NCBI RefSeq assembly: GCF_900112245.1
Contig: NZ_FOYX01000001.1
Location: 669,856-733,855 of the forward strand
DNA from: Maribacter stanieri
GTDB taxonomy: Bacteria; Bacteroidota; Bacteroidia; Flavobacteriales; Flavobacteriaceae
Reading direction: 5' to 3'
Length of the DNA stretch: 64,000 nt
Shown: positions 7,611-15,749 of the stretch, one piece after another
How positions within the stretch are numbered: the stretch's first letter is position 1
Layout: every line of letters begins with the position of its first letter
Program-made: the position numbers and the translations under genes
Notes under the pieces: generated by a model
The model's database searches: none
Seen by the model: the letters and a program-made list of their open reading frames with translations, nothing else
What the model was told of the DNA's origin: nothing

Positions 7611-7729
7611 TTGTTTAGATTAAGTGTTGATTCCCAAATCTTCAATTTACCTACAAGTTCCCCCACTTAAGACCCAAATCTTAAGTACCACCTACAATAA
7701 AAAAAGCCCCTAAACTAGGGGCTTTTTTT
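7611..7729 (+). ncRNA. Putative small RNA, copy 2 of a tandem pair
   Basis: Paralogue of the transcript at 7241-7357. It starts after TATCTTTAC and ends in an AGCCCCTA/TAGGGGCT terminator at 7705-7729. Conserved blocks include AAGTGTTGATTCCCAAATC, TTACCTACAAGTTC and ACCCAAATCTTAAGTAC. The T run reaches to 20 bp from the stop of the convergent MFS gene. The identity and targets of the RNA are unknown. Confidence 0.55.
7705..7729 (+). terminator. Intrinsic terminator of small RNA copy 2
   Basis: Stem AGCCCCTA/TAGGGGCT with an AAC loop and seven T on the plus strand. An A run on the 5' side would let it also stop minus-strand transcription from the MFS gene that ends at 7750. Confidence 0.8.
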
Positions 7730-7749
7730 ATGCTCTATTTTTAAAGCAA

Positions 7750-9012
7750 TTAGCTTTCATGCTCTTCAACATCTTTCTGTAAATCTAACCTACGGAAACC
7801 AGGAGAAACAATTGCCGTAAGTCCAACTGTTAATAACGTCATAGTACCACCAAAAACAACTGCTGTTACCGTCCCCATTAGTTTTGCGGTTACGCCACTT
7901 TCAAAAGCACCCAGCTCATTAGACGAACCTACAAACATAGAATTTACCGAAGCTACACGACCACGCATATTGTCTGGAGTTTTTAATTGTAATATAGTTT
8001 GTCTAATAATCATTGAAACCCCATCTACAGCCCCACTTAAGAACAGAGCTATAACAGAAAGCCAGAAATAGGTAGATAGACCAAATACAATCATACATAC
8101 TCCAAAACCAAACACTGCAATCAATAATTTCTTACCTGCATTTTTATGTAGCGGAAACCTTGTTGACCCTAGCATAGTTATTGCCGCACCAACTGCCGGT
8201 GCAGCTCTTAAAACACCAAAACCTTCTGAGCCTACATGTAAAATATCTTGTGCAAAAATGGGCAATAATGCCACTGCACCACCAAATAAGACCGCAATCA
8301 TATCTAAAGTTAAGGCACCTAATATCGCTCGAGTCTTAAATACAAAATTCAATCCTTCTTTTAAACTTTGAAAAACCGGTTCTCCGATTTTAGGGTTAAG
8401 TATTGGCTTCTTAGAAATATTAAATAGTGCCGTCAACGCAAGTAATGAAAACCCGAAAATGACACACATAGACCAATGTACGCCAATTAAGCTTATGGAA
8501 AACCCAGCTAATGCCGGACCAAGTACAGATGCCATTTGCCATGTAGTACTGCTCCAAGTTGCTGCATTTGGATATATTTTTTTGGGAACGATCAAAGCGA
8601 TAAGAGAAAAAATAGTTGGTCCTAAAAACGCTCTCACTAGTCCACCAAAAAATACAAGGGTATAGATGCCGTATAGAATTGCTTTGGTGTCATAAGTTTC
8701 TAAAACCGAAGGTAGGCTCAACATAAATAACCCGAAACTTATAACGGAAAACCCAAAAATACACTTGATTAACAAATTTCGCTTTTCTTTCTGATCCACG
8801 ATATGACCAGCAAAAAGTGCCATACTTACTGCAGGTATTACTTCCATTAACCCAATTATACCTAATGATAATGGGTCTTTTGTCATGGAGTAGACTTGCC
8901 ACTCTATTACAATAAATTGCATAGACCAGGCAAAAACCATAGCAAAGCGAACTAAAAGAAAAATATTGAATTCCTTAAATCTTAAGGCAGCATAGGGATC
9001 ATTTACGCTCAT
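7750..9012 (-). CDS. MFS transporter (EntS-like, MFS_3 type)
   Basis: Inner-membrane exporter of 420 aa with about 12 hydrophobic segments. The N-terminal FLLVRFAMVFAWSMQ, the loop-2/3 motif GHIVDQKEKRN near residues 70-80 and the C-terminal half match the EntS/YfiS type of major facilitator. Length is normal. No siderophore gene is nearby, so the substrate is unknown. It is transcribed towards the small RNA pair and shares the terminator region with copy 2. Confidence 0.87.
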   Translation of the reverse strand: MSVNDPYAALRFKEFNIFLLVRFAMVFAWSMQFIVIEWQVYSMTKDPLSLGIIGLMEVIPAVSMALFAGHIVDQKEKRNLLIKCIFGFSVISFGLFMLSLPSVLETYDTKAILYGIYTLVFFGGLVRAFLGPTIFSLIALIVPKKIYPNAATWSSTTWQMASVLGPALAGFSISLIGVHWSMCVIFGFSLLALTALFNISKKPILNPKIGEPVFQSLKEGLNFVFKTRAILGALTLDMIAVLFGGAVALLPIFAQDILHVGSEGFGVLRAAPAVGAAITMLGSTRFPLHKNAGKKLLIAVFGFGVCMIVFGLSTYFWLSVIALFLSGAVDGVSMIIRQTILQLKTPDNMRGRVASVNSMFVGSSNELGAFESGVTAKLMGTVTAVVFGGTMTLLTVGLTAIVSPGFRRLDLQKDVEEHES

Positions 9013-9116
9013 ATGGCAATCACTAAATAGGGTCCAAAGATATTTAATATATCATTGGAGATATGAAGATTTATCAATTAATTATAGCACAAATCTGAGC
9101 AGTTCTGTAACATTAA

Positions 9117-9479
9117 CTATTCTATACCCAGCTCTCCAAAAAAGGAATCTAACTCTAACTTAAACAACGTACCACTAATTAAATCTCTGATTTCTATAGC
9201 CTCTTGATAGCTTACTGCAAAAGTTATTTGGTGGGCAGGACTATTCAATAAAAGAGACCTACACGATTCTTTTGTTTTACAATCACCACACAGATTACCT
9301 TTTCCATTCTCTATGGTGTTCGTAATACATTTAGAAAAATAGCGTAATTCACTTTGCGTAAGCAGTAGGCCAATATCCCTGAAAATTACCTGAACTTTGT
9401 TTGATTGACTGGGTTTATCTTTTTTCCACTGAAAGGCTATTCCAAAATCATTTTGGTATATAGGTTTGATATCGTTCAT
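9117..9479 (-). CDS. Conserved hypothetical protein with a CxxC...C motif (DUF6686-like)
   Basis: Cytoplasmic 120-aa protein without signal peptide or membrane span. It has a Cys cluster at about residues 63-73 (CGDCKTKESC), between a first part that includes the IFRDIGLLLT strand and a second part ending in LISGTLFKLELDSFF. The layout resembles a small Bacteroidota family now called DUF6686, but this assignment is from memory of the pattern and uncertain. It may bind zinc or another metal. It is monocistronic by spacing, between the MFS and VOC genes. Confidence 0.6.
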   Translation of the reverse strand: MNDIKPIYQNDFGIAFQWKKDKPSQSNKVQVIFRDIGLLLTQSELRYFSKCITNTIENGKGNLCGDCKTKESCRSLLLNSPAHQITFAVSYQEAIEIRDLISGTLFKLELDSFFGELGIE

Positions 9480-9541
9480 AAGAATCTACATATTTAGTAT
9501 AAATATATGAATCTTATTTAGAATAATTATAAATAGTAATG

Positions 9542-9928
9542 TTAAATGGTGATTTCTATCTGATTACCTTCTGGATCTAAGACCACGCTTTCGTAATAAC
9601 CATCTCCTGTAGTTCTGGGTTCGCCGGTAATTGTATACCCATCTGCACGTAATTCATCGGTCAGGGAATTAACTTTCTCTTTTGACCCCACCGACATTGC
9701 AAAATGTATAAATCCCGTACGTGTCGTATCAATATTAGACGACTTACCAATACTTGGTTTATACATGATTTCTAATCTTGCACCATCGGTAAATCTTAAA
9801 AAGTAAGATGAAAATTCTTTGGTAGGGTTATAATATTTCTCTCCAGATACAGCATTAAAATATCGTTCATAAAATGTTCGCATCATTTCTAAGTCTGTAA
9901 CCCAAATAGCAATGTGCTCTATTCTCAT
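9542..9928 (-). CDS. VOC-family (glyoxalase-like) protein
   Basis: Single vicinal-oxygen-chelate domain of 128 aa. The two beta-alpha-beta-beta-beta units are visible: MRIEHIAIWVTDLEMMRTFYERYF at the start with metal ligand His5, ARLEIMY in the middle (Glu), HFAMSV opening the second half, and VVLDPEGNQIEITI at the end. It overlaps the recJ stop by four bases (ATGA), so it is translated with recJ. Substrate unknown; the family includes lyases, dioxygenases and resistance proteins. Confidence 0.85.
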   Translation of the reverse strand: MRIEHIAIWVTDLEMMRTFYERYFNAVSGEKYYNPTKEFSSYFLRFTDGARLEIMYKPSIGKSSNIDTTRTGFIHFAMSVGSKEKVNSLTDELRADGYTITGEPRTTGDGYYESVVLDPEGNQIEITI

Positions 9929-11613
9929 TTTATATCCTTTAGCTTCAATTGAATACTAATATTGCCTTGCCATTCATTTTCATCCAACGAAAAAACAGCA
10001 TCAAAAGGTTTTCTGCCGGTAACTAACGATAATTTATCTCCCATATTAAAACCAATACCGTCAATTCTATGGCTGTCTTCTTGTACTACCGCAATTTTTA
10101 AATGTGCCTCTTCTTTACCTACACCTTTAGCATAGCCGGTATCGTGTACATTTTCTGCCATAAAAGTTGGAGACATATTACCTGGTCCAAATGGAGCAAA
10201 CTGTTTTAAAATTCGCATTAATTTCGGATTAATATCCTTCAACTCTATAACCGCATCAATCGTAATTTCAGGAATCAACATCTGTGGATCAATGGTTTCC
10301 TTAACCACTTTCTCAAACTGATGTTTAAAGTTGTTGTATTGATCTTCTAACAAGGTTAACCCAGCTGCATATTTATGACCGCCAAATTGTTCTATATAAT
10401 CTGCACATCCTTCTAGAGCATTGTATACATCAAAACCTTTTACCGATCGTGCCGAAGCAGCCAATTTATCTCCACTTTTAGTAAAAACCAATGTAGGTCT
10501 ATAATAGGTTTCCGTCAATCTAGAGGCTACTATACCAATAACCCCTTTATGCCAAGAATCTTTATAGACTACAGAAGTGAAACCTTCTTCCTCTTCATTG
10601 TCTTGAATTTGTACTAAAGCTTCTTGGGTAATTTCTTGATCCAGCCCTCTTCTATCTGTGTTAAACGTTTCAATTTCAGAAGCGAATTTTATAGCTACAT
10701 CCATATTCGTTTCCGTCAATAGATTTACGGCATGTTGGCCATGTTTCATTCTACCAGCAGCATTTATTCTGGGGGCAATTATAAACACTACGTCTGTAAT
10801 GGTGAGAACGCTTTTGTTGATTTGATCAATAATAGCCTTGAAACCAATTCTAGGTTGCTGATTGATAACCTGTAAGCCATAAAAAGCTAATATTCGATTC
10901 TCCCCAGTTATTGGTACAATGTCTGCTCCTATTGCAGTTGCCACTAAATCAAGGTAATAAATAACATCATCAATAGTATCTCCTCTTCGAGAACCTAATG
11001 CTTGAATTAATTTAAATCCGACACCGCACCCACATAATTCATCGTACGGATAGTTACAATCATCCCTTTTTGGGTCTAGAATTGCAACGGCATCAGGTAA
11101 GTCTTTACCTGGTCTGTGGTGATCACAGATTATAAAATCAATGTCTTTTTCTTTTGCATAAGCCACCTTATCAATAGCCTTTACTCCGCAATCTAAAGCA
11201 ATGATTAATGTAAATCCGTTATCCTCAGCAAAATCAATTCCCTTAAAAGACACGCCATAACCCTCTGCATAGCGATCCGGAATATAGGTTGCTACATTGG
11301 GGTAATAGCTTAACAAATAAGATGACATTAAAGCAACGGCAGTTGTACCATCTACATCATAATCTCCGTAAACCAAAATGTTTTCACCATCTGCAATTGC
11401 CTTTTCAATTCTGGCAACGGCAATATCCATGTCTTTCATTAAAAAAGGGTCATGAAGGTCACTTAGTTGTGGGCGGAAAAAATTCTTTGCTTCTTCGAAG
11501 GTAGAAATACCTCGTTGTAATAACAGTTGCGCCACCAATTTATCTACCTGAAGCGCATTTGCCAAGGCATCAATGTCTTCTTGTTTCGGTTTCGGTTTTA
11601 TGGTCCAGCGCAT
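9925..11613 (-). CDS. recJ: Single-stranded-DNA-specific exonuclease RecJ
   Basis: 5'-3' exonuclease on single-stranded DNA in recombination and mismatch repair. The 562-aa protein shows the DHH-family motifs in order: GDYDVDGTTAV near residues 80-90, IALDCGVKA near 138, ICDHHRPG near 163 and the DHHA1 segment with RSVKGFDVYNAL and GGHKYAAGLTL near 390-430. The C-terminal OB domain is present, so it is complete. It heads a two-gene unit with the VOC gene. A palindromic repeat lies upstream of its start. Confidence 0.94.
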   Translation of the reverse strand: MRWTIKPKPKQEDIDALANALQVDKLVAQLLLQRGISTFEEAKNFFRPQLSDLHDPFLMKDMDIAVARIEKAIADGENILVYGDYDVDGTTAVALMSSYLLSYYPNVATYIPDRYAEGYGVSFKGIDFAEDNGFTLIIALDCGVKAIDKVAYAKEKDIDFIICDHHRPGKDLPDAVAILDPKRDDCNYPYDELCGCGVGFKLIQALGSRRGDTIDDVIYYLDLVATAIGADIVPITGENRILAFYGLQVINQQPRIGFKAIIDQINKSVLTITDVVFIIAPRINAAGRMKHGQHAVNLLTETNMDVAIKFASEIETFNTDRRGLDQEITQEALVQIQDNEEEEGFTSVVYKDSWHKGVIGIVASRLTETYYRPTLVFTKSGDKLAASARSVKGFDVYNALEGCADYIEQFGGHKYAAGLTLLEDQYNNFKHQFEKVVKETIDPQMLIPEITIDAVIELKDINPKLMRILKQFAPFGPGNMSPTFMAENVHDTGYAKGVGKEEAHLKIAVVQEDSHRIDGIGFNMGDKLSLVTGRKPFDAVFSLDENEWQGNISIQLKLKDIK

Positions 11614-11670
11614 TTTAGAAGTTAAAGTGTTCAGTAATCAGTAACAGGTGGCAGTTACAGTTCTCATAAT

Positions 11671-11763
11671 ATAATCTACGTCGTCTTTGCGAGGTACGAA
11701 GCAATCTCTCACTTAAGAAGACAAAACAAACAGATTGCTTCGTACCTCGCAATGACGTATTAT
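11671..11763. repeat. Palindromic repeat element (REP/MITE-like)
   Basis: Long inverted repeat. The left arm 11671-11707 and right arm 11732-11763 share GCGAGGTACGAAGCAATCT and its complement, plus outer ATAAT...ACGTC ends; the left arm has small insertions. The centre is about 24 bp. Sequences of this kind (TTGCGAGG...GAAGCAATC palindromes) recur through many Bacteroidota genomes. The right arm runs into the osmC gene and includes its TAA stop. An open frame that can be drawn across it is not a gene. Confidence 0.8.
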
Positions 11764-12188
11764 TTCTTATGAAAAATAGTCTTGATATCCAGCTCAGCAA
11801 ATTGTCTGAACATTTCCATTACACCACAATATTTTTCAATAGATAGATCTACCGCTCTTTGCAGTTTTTTTTCATTCAAGTTTTCACCATGAAAATGATA
11901 TTCTATAACTACTTTATCATAAAACTTAGGATGCTCATCTGTAAGATTGGCAATTGTTTCAATATGAAACTCATCTACTTCAAGCTTCATCTTTTTAATC
12001 AATGCAGCTACATCTAAACCAGAACAACCTGCTAACGAAGAAAGCATTAAAGCCTTTGGTCTAAAACCACTACCATCACCGCCATCTTCCTTGGCAATAT
12101 CTATTCTTAATGAATGTCCTGAAGGATTGTTACTTTCGAAGGACATGTTGCCCAACCATTTTGTGCTAATATGATTTGTTGTGCTCAT
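11760..12188 (-). CDS. OsmC-family peroxiredoxin-like protein
   Basis: Probably reduces organic hydroperoxides in the cytoplasm. The 142-aa protein keeps both redox cysteines of the family, Cys55 (SLAGCSGLDV) and Cys121 (KYCGVM), with the expected helix between. The length fits the YhfA-type branch. It has its own -7 box at 12212-12219 and is divergent from the AhpD-like gene at 12311. The stop codon lies inside the right arm of the palindromic repeat, so the C-terminal KK may have been changed by insertion. Confidence 0.87.
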   Translation of the reverse strand: MSTTNHISTKWLGNMSFESNNPSGHSLRIDIAKEDGGDGSGFRPKALMLSSLAGCSGLDVAALIKKMKLEVDEFHIETIANLTDEHPKFYDKVVIEYHFHGENLNEKKLQRAVDLSIEKYCGVMEMFRQFAELDIKTIFHKK

Positions 12189-12211
12189 AATTTTTTGTTT
12201 CTTGTAGAATA

Positions 12212-12219
12212 CAAAAATA
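12212..12219 (-). promoter_or_regulatory. Promoter -7 box (TATTTTTG) of the osmC-like gene
   Basis: Reads TATTTTTG on the minus strand, a full match to TAnnTTTG, 23 bp before the ATG. The nearest upstream TTG is slightly too distant to call a -33 box. Confidence 0.45.
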
Positions 12220-12310
12220 CAACAATATAGGCTGTTATATGATCCAACAAATAGATCAAAGCAGCCAATACTTGGTTAACTCATCTTAAATAAATACTTA
12301 AAAAACACGT

Positions 12311-12913
12311 ATGGCATTAGTAACACCGCTTGACCCAAACCATGACCCAGAAACTAAAGAATTAGCAGCGTTTTTCAATGAAACTCTTGGTTTTTGTCCA
12401 AATTCTGTTTTGACAATGCAGCACAGACCTGCCATATCTAAAGCATTTATAAACCTCAATAAAGCCGTGATGGCCAATGAAGGTCGCGTAACTTCTGCCC
12501 TTAAAAGAATGATTGCATGGGTAAGCAGTAATGCTACGGGTTGTAGGTATTGCCAAGCTCATGCTATTAGAGCTGCAGAACGTTATGGAGCAGAGCAAGA
12601 GCAATTAGATAACATTTGGGAATATAGAACTCATTCAGCATTTTCAGATGCAGAACGTGCCGCTTTAGATTTTTCTCTACAGGCTTCTCAAGTGCCTAAC
12701 GGAGTTGATGCCGAAATAAAAGAGCGACTTTACCAACACTGGAACGAAGGTGAAATTGTTGAAATGCTAGGCGTGATTTCTCTCTTTGGATATCTTAACC
12801 GTTGGAACGATTCTATGGGAACATCTATTGAAACCGGAGCCGTAGACAGTGCAGACCAATACTTAGGAAAACATGGTTGGGAAAAAGGAAAGCATGATGG
12901 ATCGGTTTATTAG
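12311..12913 (+). CDS. Carboxymuconolactone decarboxylase (AhpD-like) family protein
   Basis: Probable redox-active helical protein of 200 aa. It carries the AhpD-type site Cys78-x-x-Cys81-x-x-His84 (GCRYCQAHA), with the surrounding helices of the CMD family. AhpD-type proteins support peroxide reduction through a CxxC disulfide. The divergent OsmC-like gene is also a peroxide-type enzyme, so a shared oxidative-stress role is plausible but inferred. Its exact substrate is unknown. Confidence 0.85.
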   Translation: MALVTPLDPNHDPETKELAAFFNETLGFCPNSVLTMQHRPAISKAFINLNKAVMANEGRVTSALKRMIAWVSSNATGCRYCQAHAIRAAERYGAEQEQLDNIWEYRTHSAFSDAERAALDFSLQASQVPNGVDAEIKERLYQHWNEGEIVEMLGVISLFGYLNRWNDSMGTSIETGAVDSADQYLGKHGWEKGKHDGSVY

Positions 12914-13053
12914 AAAATAGCAGTTAGTTAAATTAAAAGTATGTCGTTGGGTGGTACCAATGAGATACTTTTTTTTTAAAAATCATTTAATGATACAATT
13001 AAAATTATTTTCCATTTGAATTTTAGGTTATAGATTTATAACAATAAAACTAT

Positions 13054-13087
13054 TATATTTGTCATAATGTAAAGTATTGTTTACTTT
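13054..13087 (+). promoter_or_regulatory. Promoter and inverted repeat before the membrane protein/HTH pair
   Basis: TATATTTG at 13054-13061 is a perfect -7 box. The repeat AAAGTA-TTGTT-TACTTT at 13071-13087 lies where transcription would start. This placement suits an operator used by the HTH protein encoded second in the operon; autoregulation is inference. Confidence 0.5.
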
Positions 13088-13107
13088 TAGTATAAAATAC
13101 TGGAGTT

Positions 13108-13524
13108 ATGAATTTTCAAATTTTGCCAAATAGATTTAAGACCATTGGATTATTTCTCTTTATAATTGGTTTTGTAATACCTTTAATATTTGCATTTACC
13201 AGCGGTTTCTCTGAACCCTATACCTCTAATGAAACATCACGTCTAACAGAAAAAGTAATTGATTCTTCTTTATCGAAATTGTTAGATATTCTTTCTATCG
13301 TGGGAATGTTAATTTACATGTTATCAAAAGAAAAAGTTGAGGATGACTATATCATTAAACTTAGATTAGAGTCTTATCAATTAGCTACAATACTATGCCT
13401 AATTATAATATTTATACTTCATATCGTCAACAATGAAATGATATTTAATGTCTCTGATATTATTTATGCATTCATAATATTATATTTAATTACATTTTAT
13501 CTTAAAAAGAAGATTATTGTATGA
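13108..13524 (+). CDS. Four-span membrane protein paired with an HTH regulator
   Basis: 138-aa inner-membrane protein of unknown function. About four hydrophobic stretches are visible (residues 12-31, 55-72, 90-107, 112-132), with a short charged loop KEKVEDDY near residue 75. Its stop overlaps the start of the HTH gene in ATGA. Pairs of a small DUF2975-like or similar membrane protein with a 65-aa HTH protein are common in Bacteroidota and Firmicutes; this one resembles the pattern but the family is not certain. Confidence 0.68.
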   Translation: MNFQILPNRFKTIGLFLFIIGFVIPLIFAFTSGFSEPYTSNETSRLTEKVIDSSLSKLLDILSIVGMLIYMLSKEKVEDDYIIKLRLESYQLATILCLIIIFILHIVNNEMIFNVSDIIYAFIILYLITFYLKKKIIV

Positions 13525-13718
13525 AAAATCTAGTCAAAGTAGAAAGAGCAAGACTAGATTGGACACAAGCACAACTAGCAGAAGAATTAGGAGTTTCAAG
13601 ACAAACTATTCATGCAATTGAGAAAAATAAGTTTAATCCTTCAGTAATTCTAGCAATTAAAATGGCAAAATTGTTCAACGTAACAGTAGAAGAATTATTT
13701 AGCATCGAACAAGAATAA
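13521..13718 (+). CDS. XRE-family HTH transcriptional regulator
   Basis: 65-aa DNA-binding protein made almost entirely of one Cro/CI helix-turn-helix. Residues 11-60 contain LDWTQAQLAEELGVSRQTIH and the rest of the XRE fold (KNKFNPSVILAIKMAKLF, then VEELF). It belongs to the compact YozG/YgzD-like group that regulates a cotranscribed membrane protein. Its start overlaps the upstream stop by four bases. The inverted repeat at 13071-13087 is a candidate site. Confidence 0.88.
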   Translation: MKNLVKVERARLDWTQAQLAEELGVSRQTIHAIEKNKFNPSVILAIKMAKLFNVTVEELFSIEQE

Positions 13719-13739
13719 AACCTGTTAATTATTAAACAA

Positions 13740-14312
13740 CTAGTCCAAAATCTTAGCAACCAATTCCTGCAACTCACCAACAACATCTTCCTCGAACCAA
13801 GGATTTTTACTACGCCAAAAGCGATTTACAGGTGATGGATGTGGTAGAAGAAAATATTTAGGCAAGTATTCTTTGTAATGCAATACATTTTCGGTCAAGT
13901 TTTTTTTGGACTGCTTCCCTAAATATTGATCTTGAGAATATTTACCGATTAAAAGAATCAATTTTACATTAGAAAACTGTTCCCAAACACGTGAATGCCA
14001 TAAGGGAGCACATTCCTTTCTTGGTGGTAAATCGCCCGTTTTTCCTTTACCAGGATAACAGAAACCCATGGGCAATACAGCAAAATTATCGGGATTATAG
14101 AATACCTCTTCGCTTACACCAAGCCATTCCCTTAATTTTCTTCCGCTTGGGTCGTCCCAAGCTTTATTTTCTACATGTGCCTTTCTACCTGGTGCCTGAC
14201 TTACTAATATAATTTTAGAATTAATAGTACCTGCAACAATAGGTCTTGGTTCTAAAGGCAAATGTGCCTTACAAACCTCGCATCCTCTTATTTCAGATAA
14301 TAAACCTTCCAT
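13740..14312 (-). CDS. Uracil-DNA glycosylase family protein, family-4-like with Fe-S cysteines
   Basis: Likely removes uracil or a related base from DNA. The 190-aa protein has Cys11-x-x-Cys14 near the N-terminus and Cys85-x15-Cys101, the spacing used by 4Fe-4S family-4 glycosylases. The water-activating loop reads SQAPGRKA (residues 38-45) where family 4 has GEAPG, so the first acidic residue is Gln. The DNA-intercalation motif HPSP is at 158-161. Bacteroidota versions are usually annotated only as uracil-DNA glycosylase family. Catalytic strength may differ given the changed motif. Confidence 0.8.
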   Translation of the reverse strand: MEGLLSEIRGCEVCKAHLPLEPRPIVAGTINSKIILVSQAPGRKAHVENKAWDDPSGRKLREWLGVSEEVFYNPDNFAVLPMGFCYPGKGKTGDLPPRKECAPLWHSRVWEQFSNVKLILLIGKYSQDQYLGKQSKKNLTENVLHYKEYLPKYFLLPHPSPVNRFWRSKNPWFEEDVVGELQELVAKILD

Positions 14313-14395
14313 CTTATTTTATTTATGGTCATAACCTTCCCAATTATTGTAGACGGAAATAATTCGTACTAATTTGACAGACCTAAGTACGCCCC

Positions 14396-14740
14396 TTAAA
14401 TCAATTTTAATGCCTCACCATCAAAGCTTAAACCATCAAACCCCGTATTCATAAAACTTCTAATATTTTGATGCGAACTTCCTTTTAAATCAAGAAGCAC
14501 TTCATCAAAATAATATGCTCCAAAACAAGCCAAGGTTTCCTCTTTTGTAAGTCCTTCTTTTACTGCAAAAGAAAATAATTTACAAGAACCCGAATTTTGA
14601 CCAGCATCATTACTTACTGTTCCGTTTGTGTATGCCGTAGGTGTAAAAATGTATTTAGAATCTATAGCAACCATTGTTTCTGAAAAGGAAATATCCTTTG
14701 GACTAGCAGCTAATTTTTTCTTAAAATCATCTAATGTCAT
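14396..14740 (-). CDS. HopJ-family protein
   Basis: 114-aa soluble protein matching the HopJ family in full: MTLDDFKKKL start, IDSKYIFTPTAYTNG near residues 26-40, NSGSCKLFSFA near 49, then CFGAYYFDEVL and the NIRSFMNTGFDGL end. HopJ was first described among type III effectors, but the family is widespread in marine bacteria without such systems, and there is no secretion system here. The function is unknown. It is monocistronic. Confidence 0.85.
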   Translation of the reverse strand: MTLDDFKKKLAASPKDISFSETMVAIDSKYIFTPTAYTNGTVSNDAGQNSGSCKLFSFAVKEGLTKEETLACFGAYYFDEVLLDLKGSSHQNIRSFMNTGFDGLSFDGEALKLI

Positions 14741-14774
14741 CGTTAATACTTTAAGCCTTAAATAGGGTTAATAT

Positions 14775-15746
14775 TTAAATATTGATATTCAAATATAACG
14801 AAACCCTATTTTTAACCTCTACTTTTCCTTCGTTCAAATTCTGAGAGATAGGAATCATACTTGAAATGCCCAGCGCATACCTGTTATAGTTAGTTTCTAA
14901 ACCAAATCTCGCGAAATATACATCACCTCTGGTATCAGGAACTGTTAGATTGAATTCTCTATTTTCCTCAAAAAATTCAGCCCCTAATCCAAACTGTGGA
15001 GTAAGGGAAACTGACGGAGAAACATAAAATGTTTTATAGGTGTTTACTGCAACATTCCATTGGTTACCGAATAAATAATTTTTACTGTTCTCTGTTTTAA
15101 TAGTGTAATTTAACAATGCAGATAACCCCCAATTTCTGTGGGTAACTCCATAATTGGCCGCTAAAATATAATCCCAACTACCTGTGCCCAACTGAAAACT
15201 TGGATTAACACTGCCTTCAATATTAGCAGCATCAAAACTACCGGTAGGTAATTTTACACCAACACCAATTTGAAAAACATGTTCCGGTTTTATGGAAATA
15301 ATACTATCTGGAGTTTGCCGTAGTACATTGTAATATGCCAAAACAGTAGCATCACCTACGCCCGTTATGGTCTGCTCAGTATTATCTGCAAAGGTTCTGT
15401 TATGAAAATGATACGGCAACAGGGCATTGATCAATACCCTTTTCCCAACCGGGAATTTTCCCCAGGCCTGTACCGTATTGAAGTTTTCGTTGATCCAAGG
15501 GGAATTATCAAAAATACCATCTCTTGAACGATACTTCTGACCTATATATCTCAACCCTACGAAATTATTGTTCAGCCCTGTTCCAAAACCCATGCTACCA
15601 CCGTTACCCCCGCAACCACAGGTGTCGCAGAAATATTCAAATTCGGTATTTTTCCAAATACAATAAGATCCTACTTCTGGCAAATCATTTGCTTTGGCAC
15701 TTAATAGTCCGCCAAGCAACAACATATATATTATAATCTTGTTCAT
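14775..15746 (-). CDS. Outer-membrane beta-barrel protein with an N-terminal Cys cluster, copper-cluster member
   Basis: 323-aa secreted protein. A signal peptide (residues 1-19, ending SAKAN) is followed by Cys29 and a CDTCGC cluster (Cys40, Cys43, Cys45) in a Gly-rich stretch that could bind metal. The rest alternates amphipathic strands (GVGVKLPTGSFD, SFQLGTGSWDYILAANYGV) typical of a 10-14-strand barrel and ends on a hydrophobic strand. It follows the MbnH-like peroxidase by 3 bp and is surely in the same operon. Such barrels in MbnP/MbnH neighbourhoods may move metal or a ligand across the outer membrane; that is inference. Confidence 0.75.
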   Translation of the reverse strand: MNKIIIYMLLLGGLLSAKANDLPEVGSYCIWKNTEFEYFCDTCGCGGNGGSMGFGTGLNNNFVGLRYIGQKYRSRDGIFDNSPWINENFNTVQAWGKFPVGKRVLINALLPYHFHNRTFADNTEQTITGVGDATVLAYYNVLRQTPDSIISIKPEHVFQIGVGVKLPTGSFDAANIEGSVNPSFQLGTGSWDYILAANYGVTHRNWGLSALLNYTIKTENSKNYLFGNQWNVAVNTYKTFYVSPSVSLTPQFGLGAEFFEENREFNLTVPDTRGDVYFARFGLETNYNRYALGISSMIPISQNLNEGKVEVKNRVSLYLNINI

Positions 15747-15749
15747 TTT

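Noticed and set aside
11615..11800. 61-aa minus-strand ORF between recJ and osmC
   Set aside because: It reads through the palindromic repeat and overlaps the end of osmC; composition reflects the repeat.
14396..14740. HopJ-family protein as a type III effector
   Set aside because: The family name is historical; there is no type III secretion system and relatives occur in non-pathogens.
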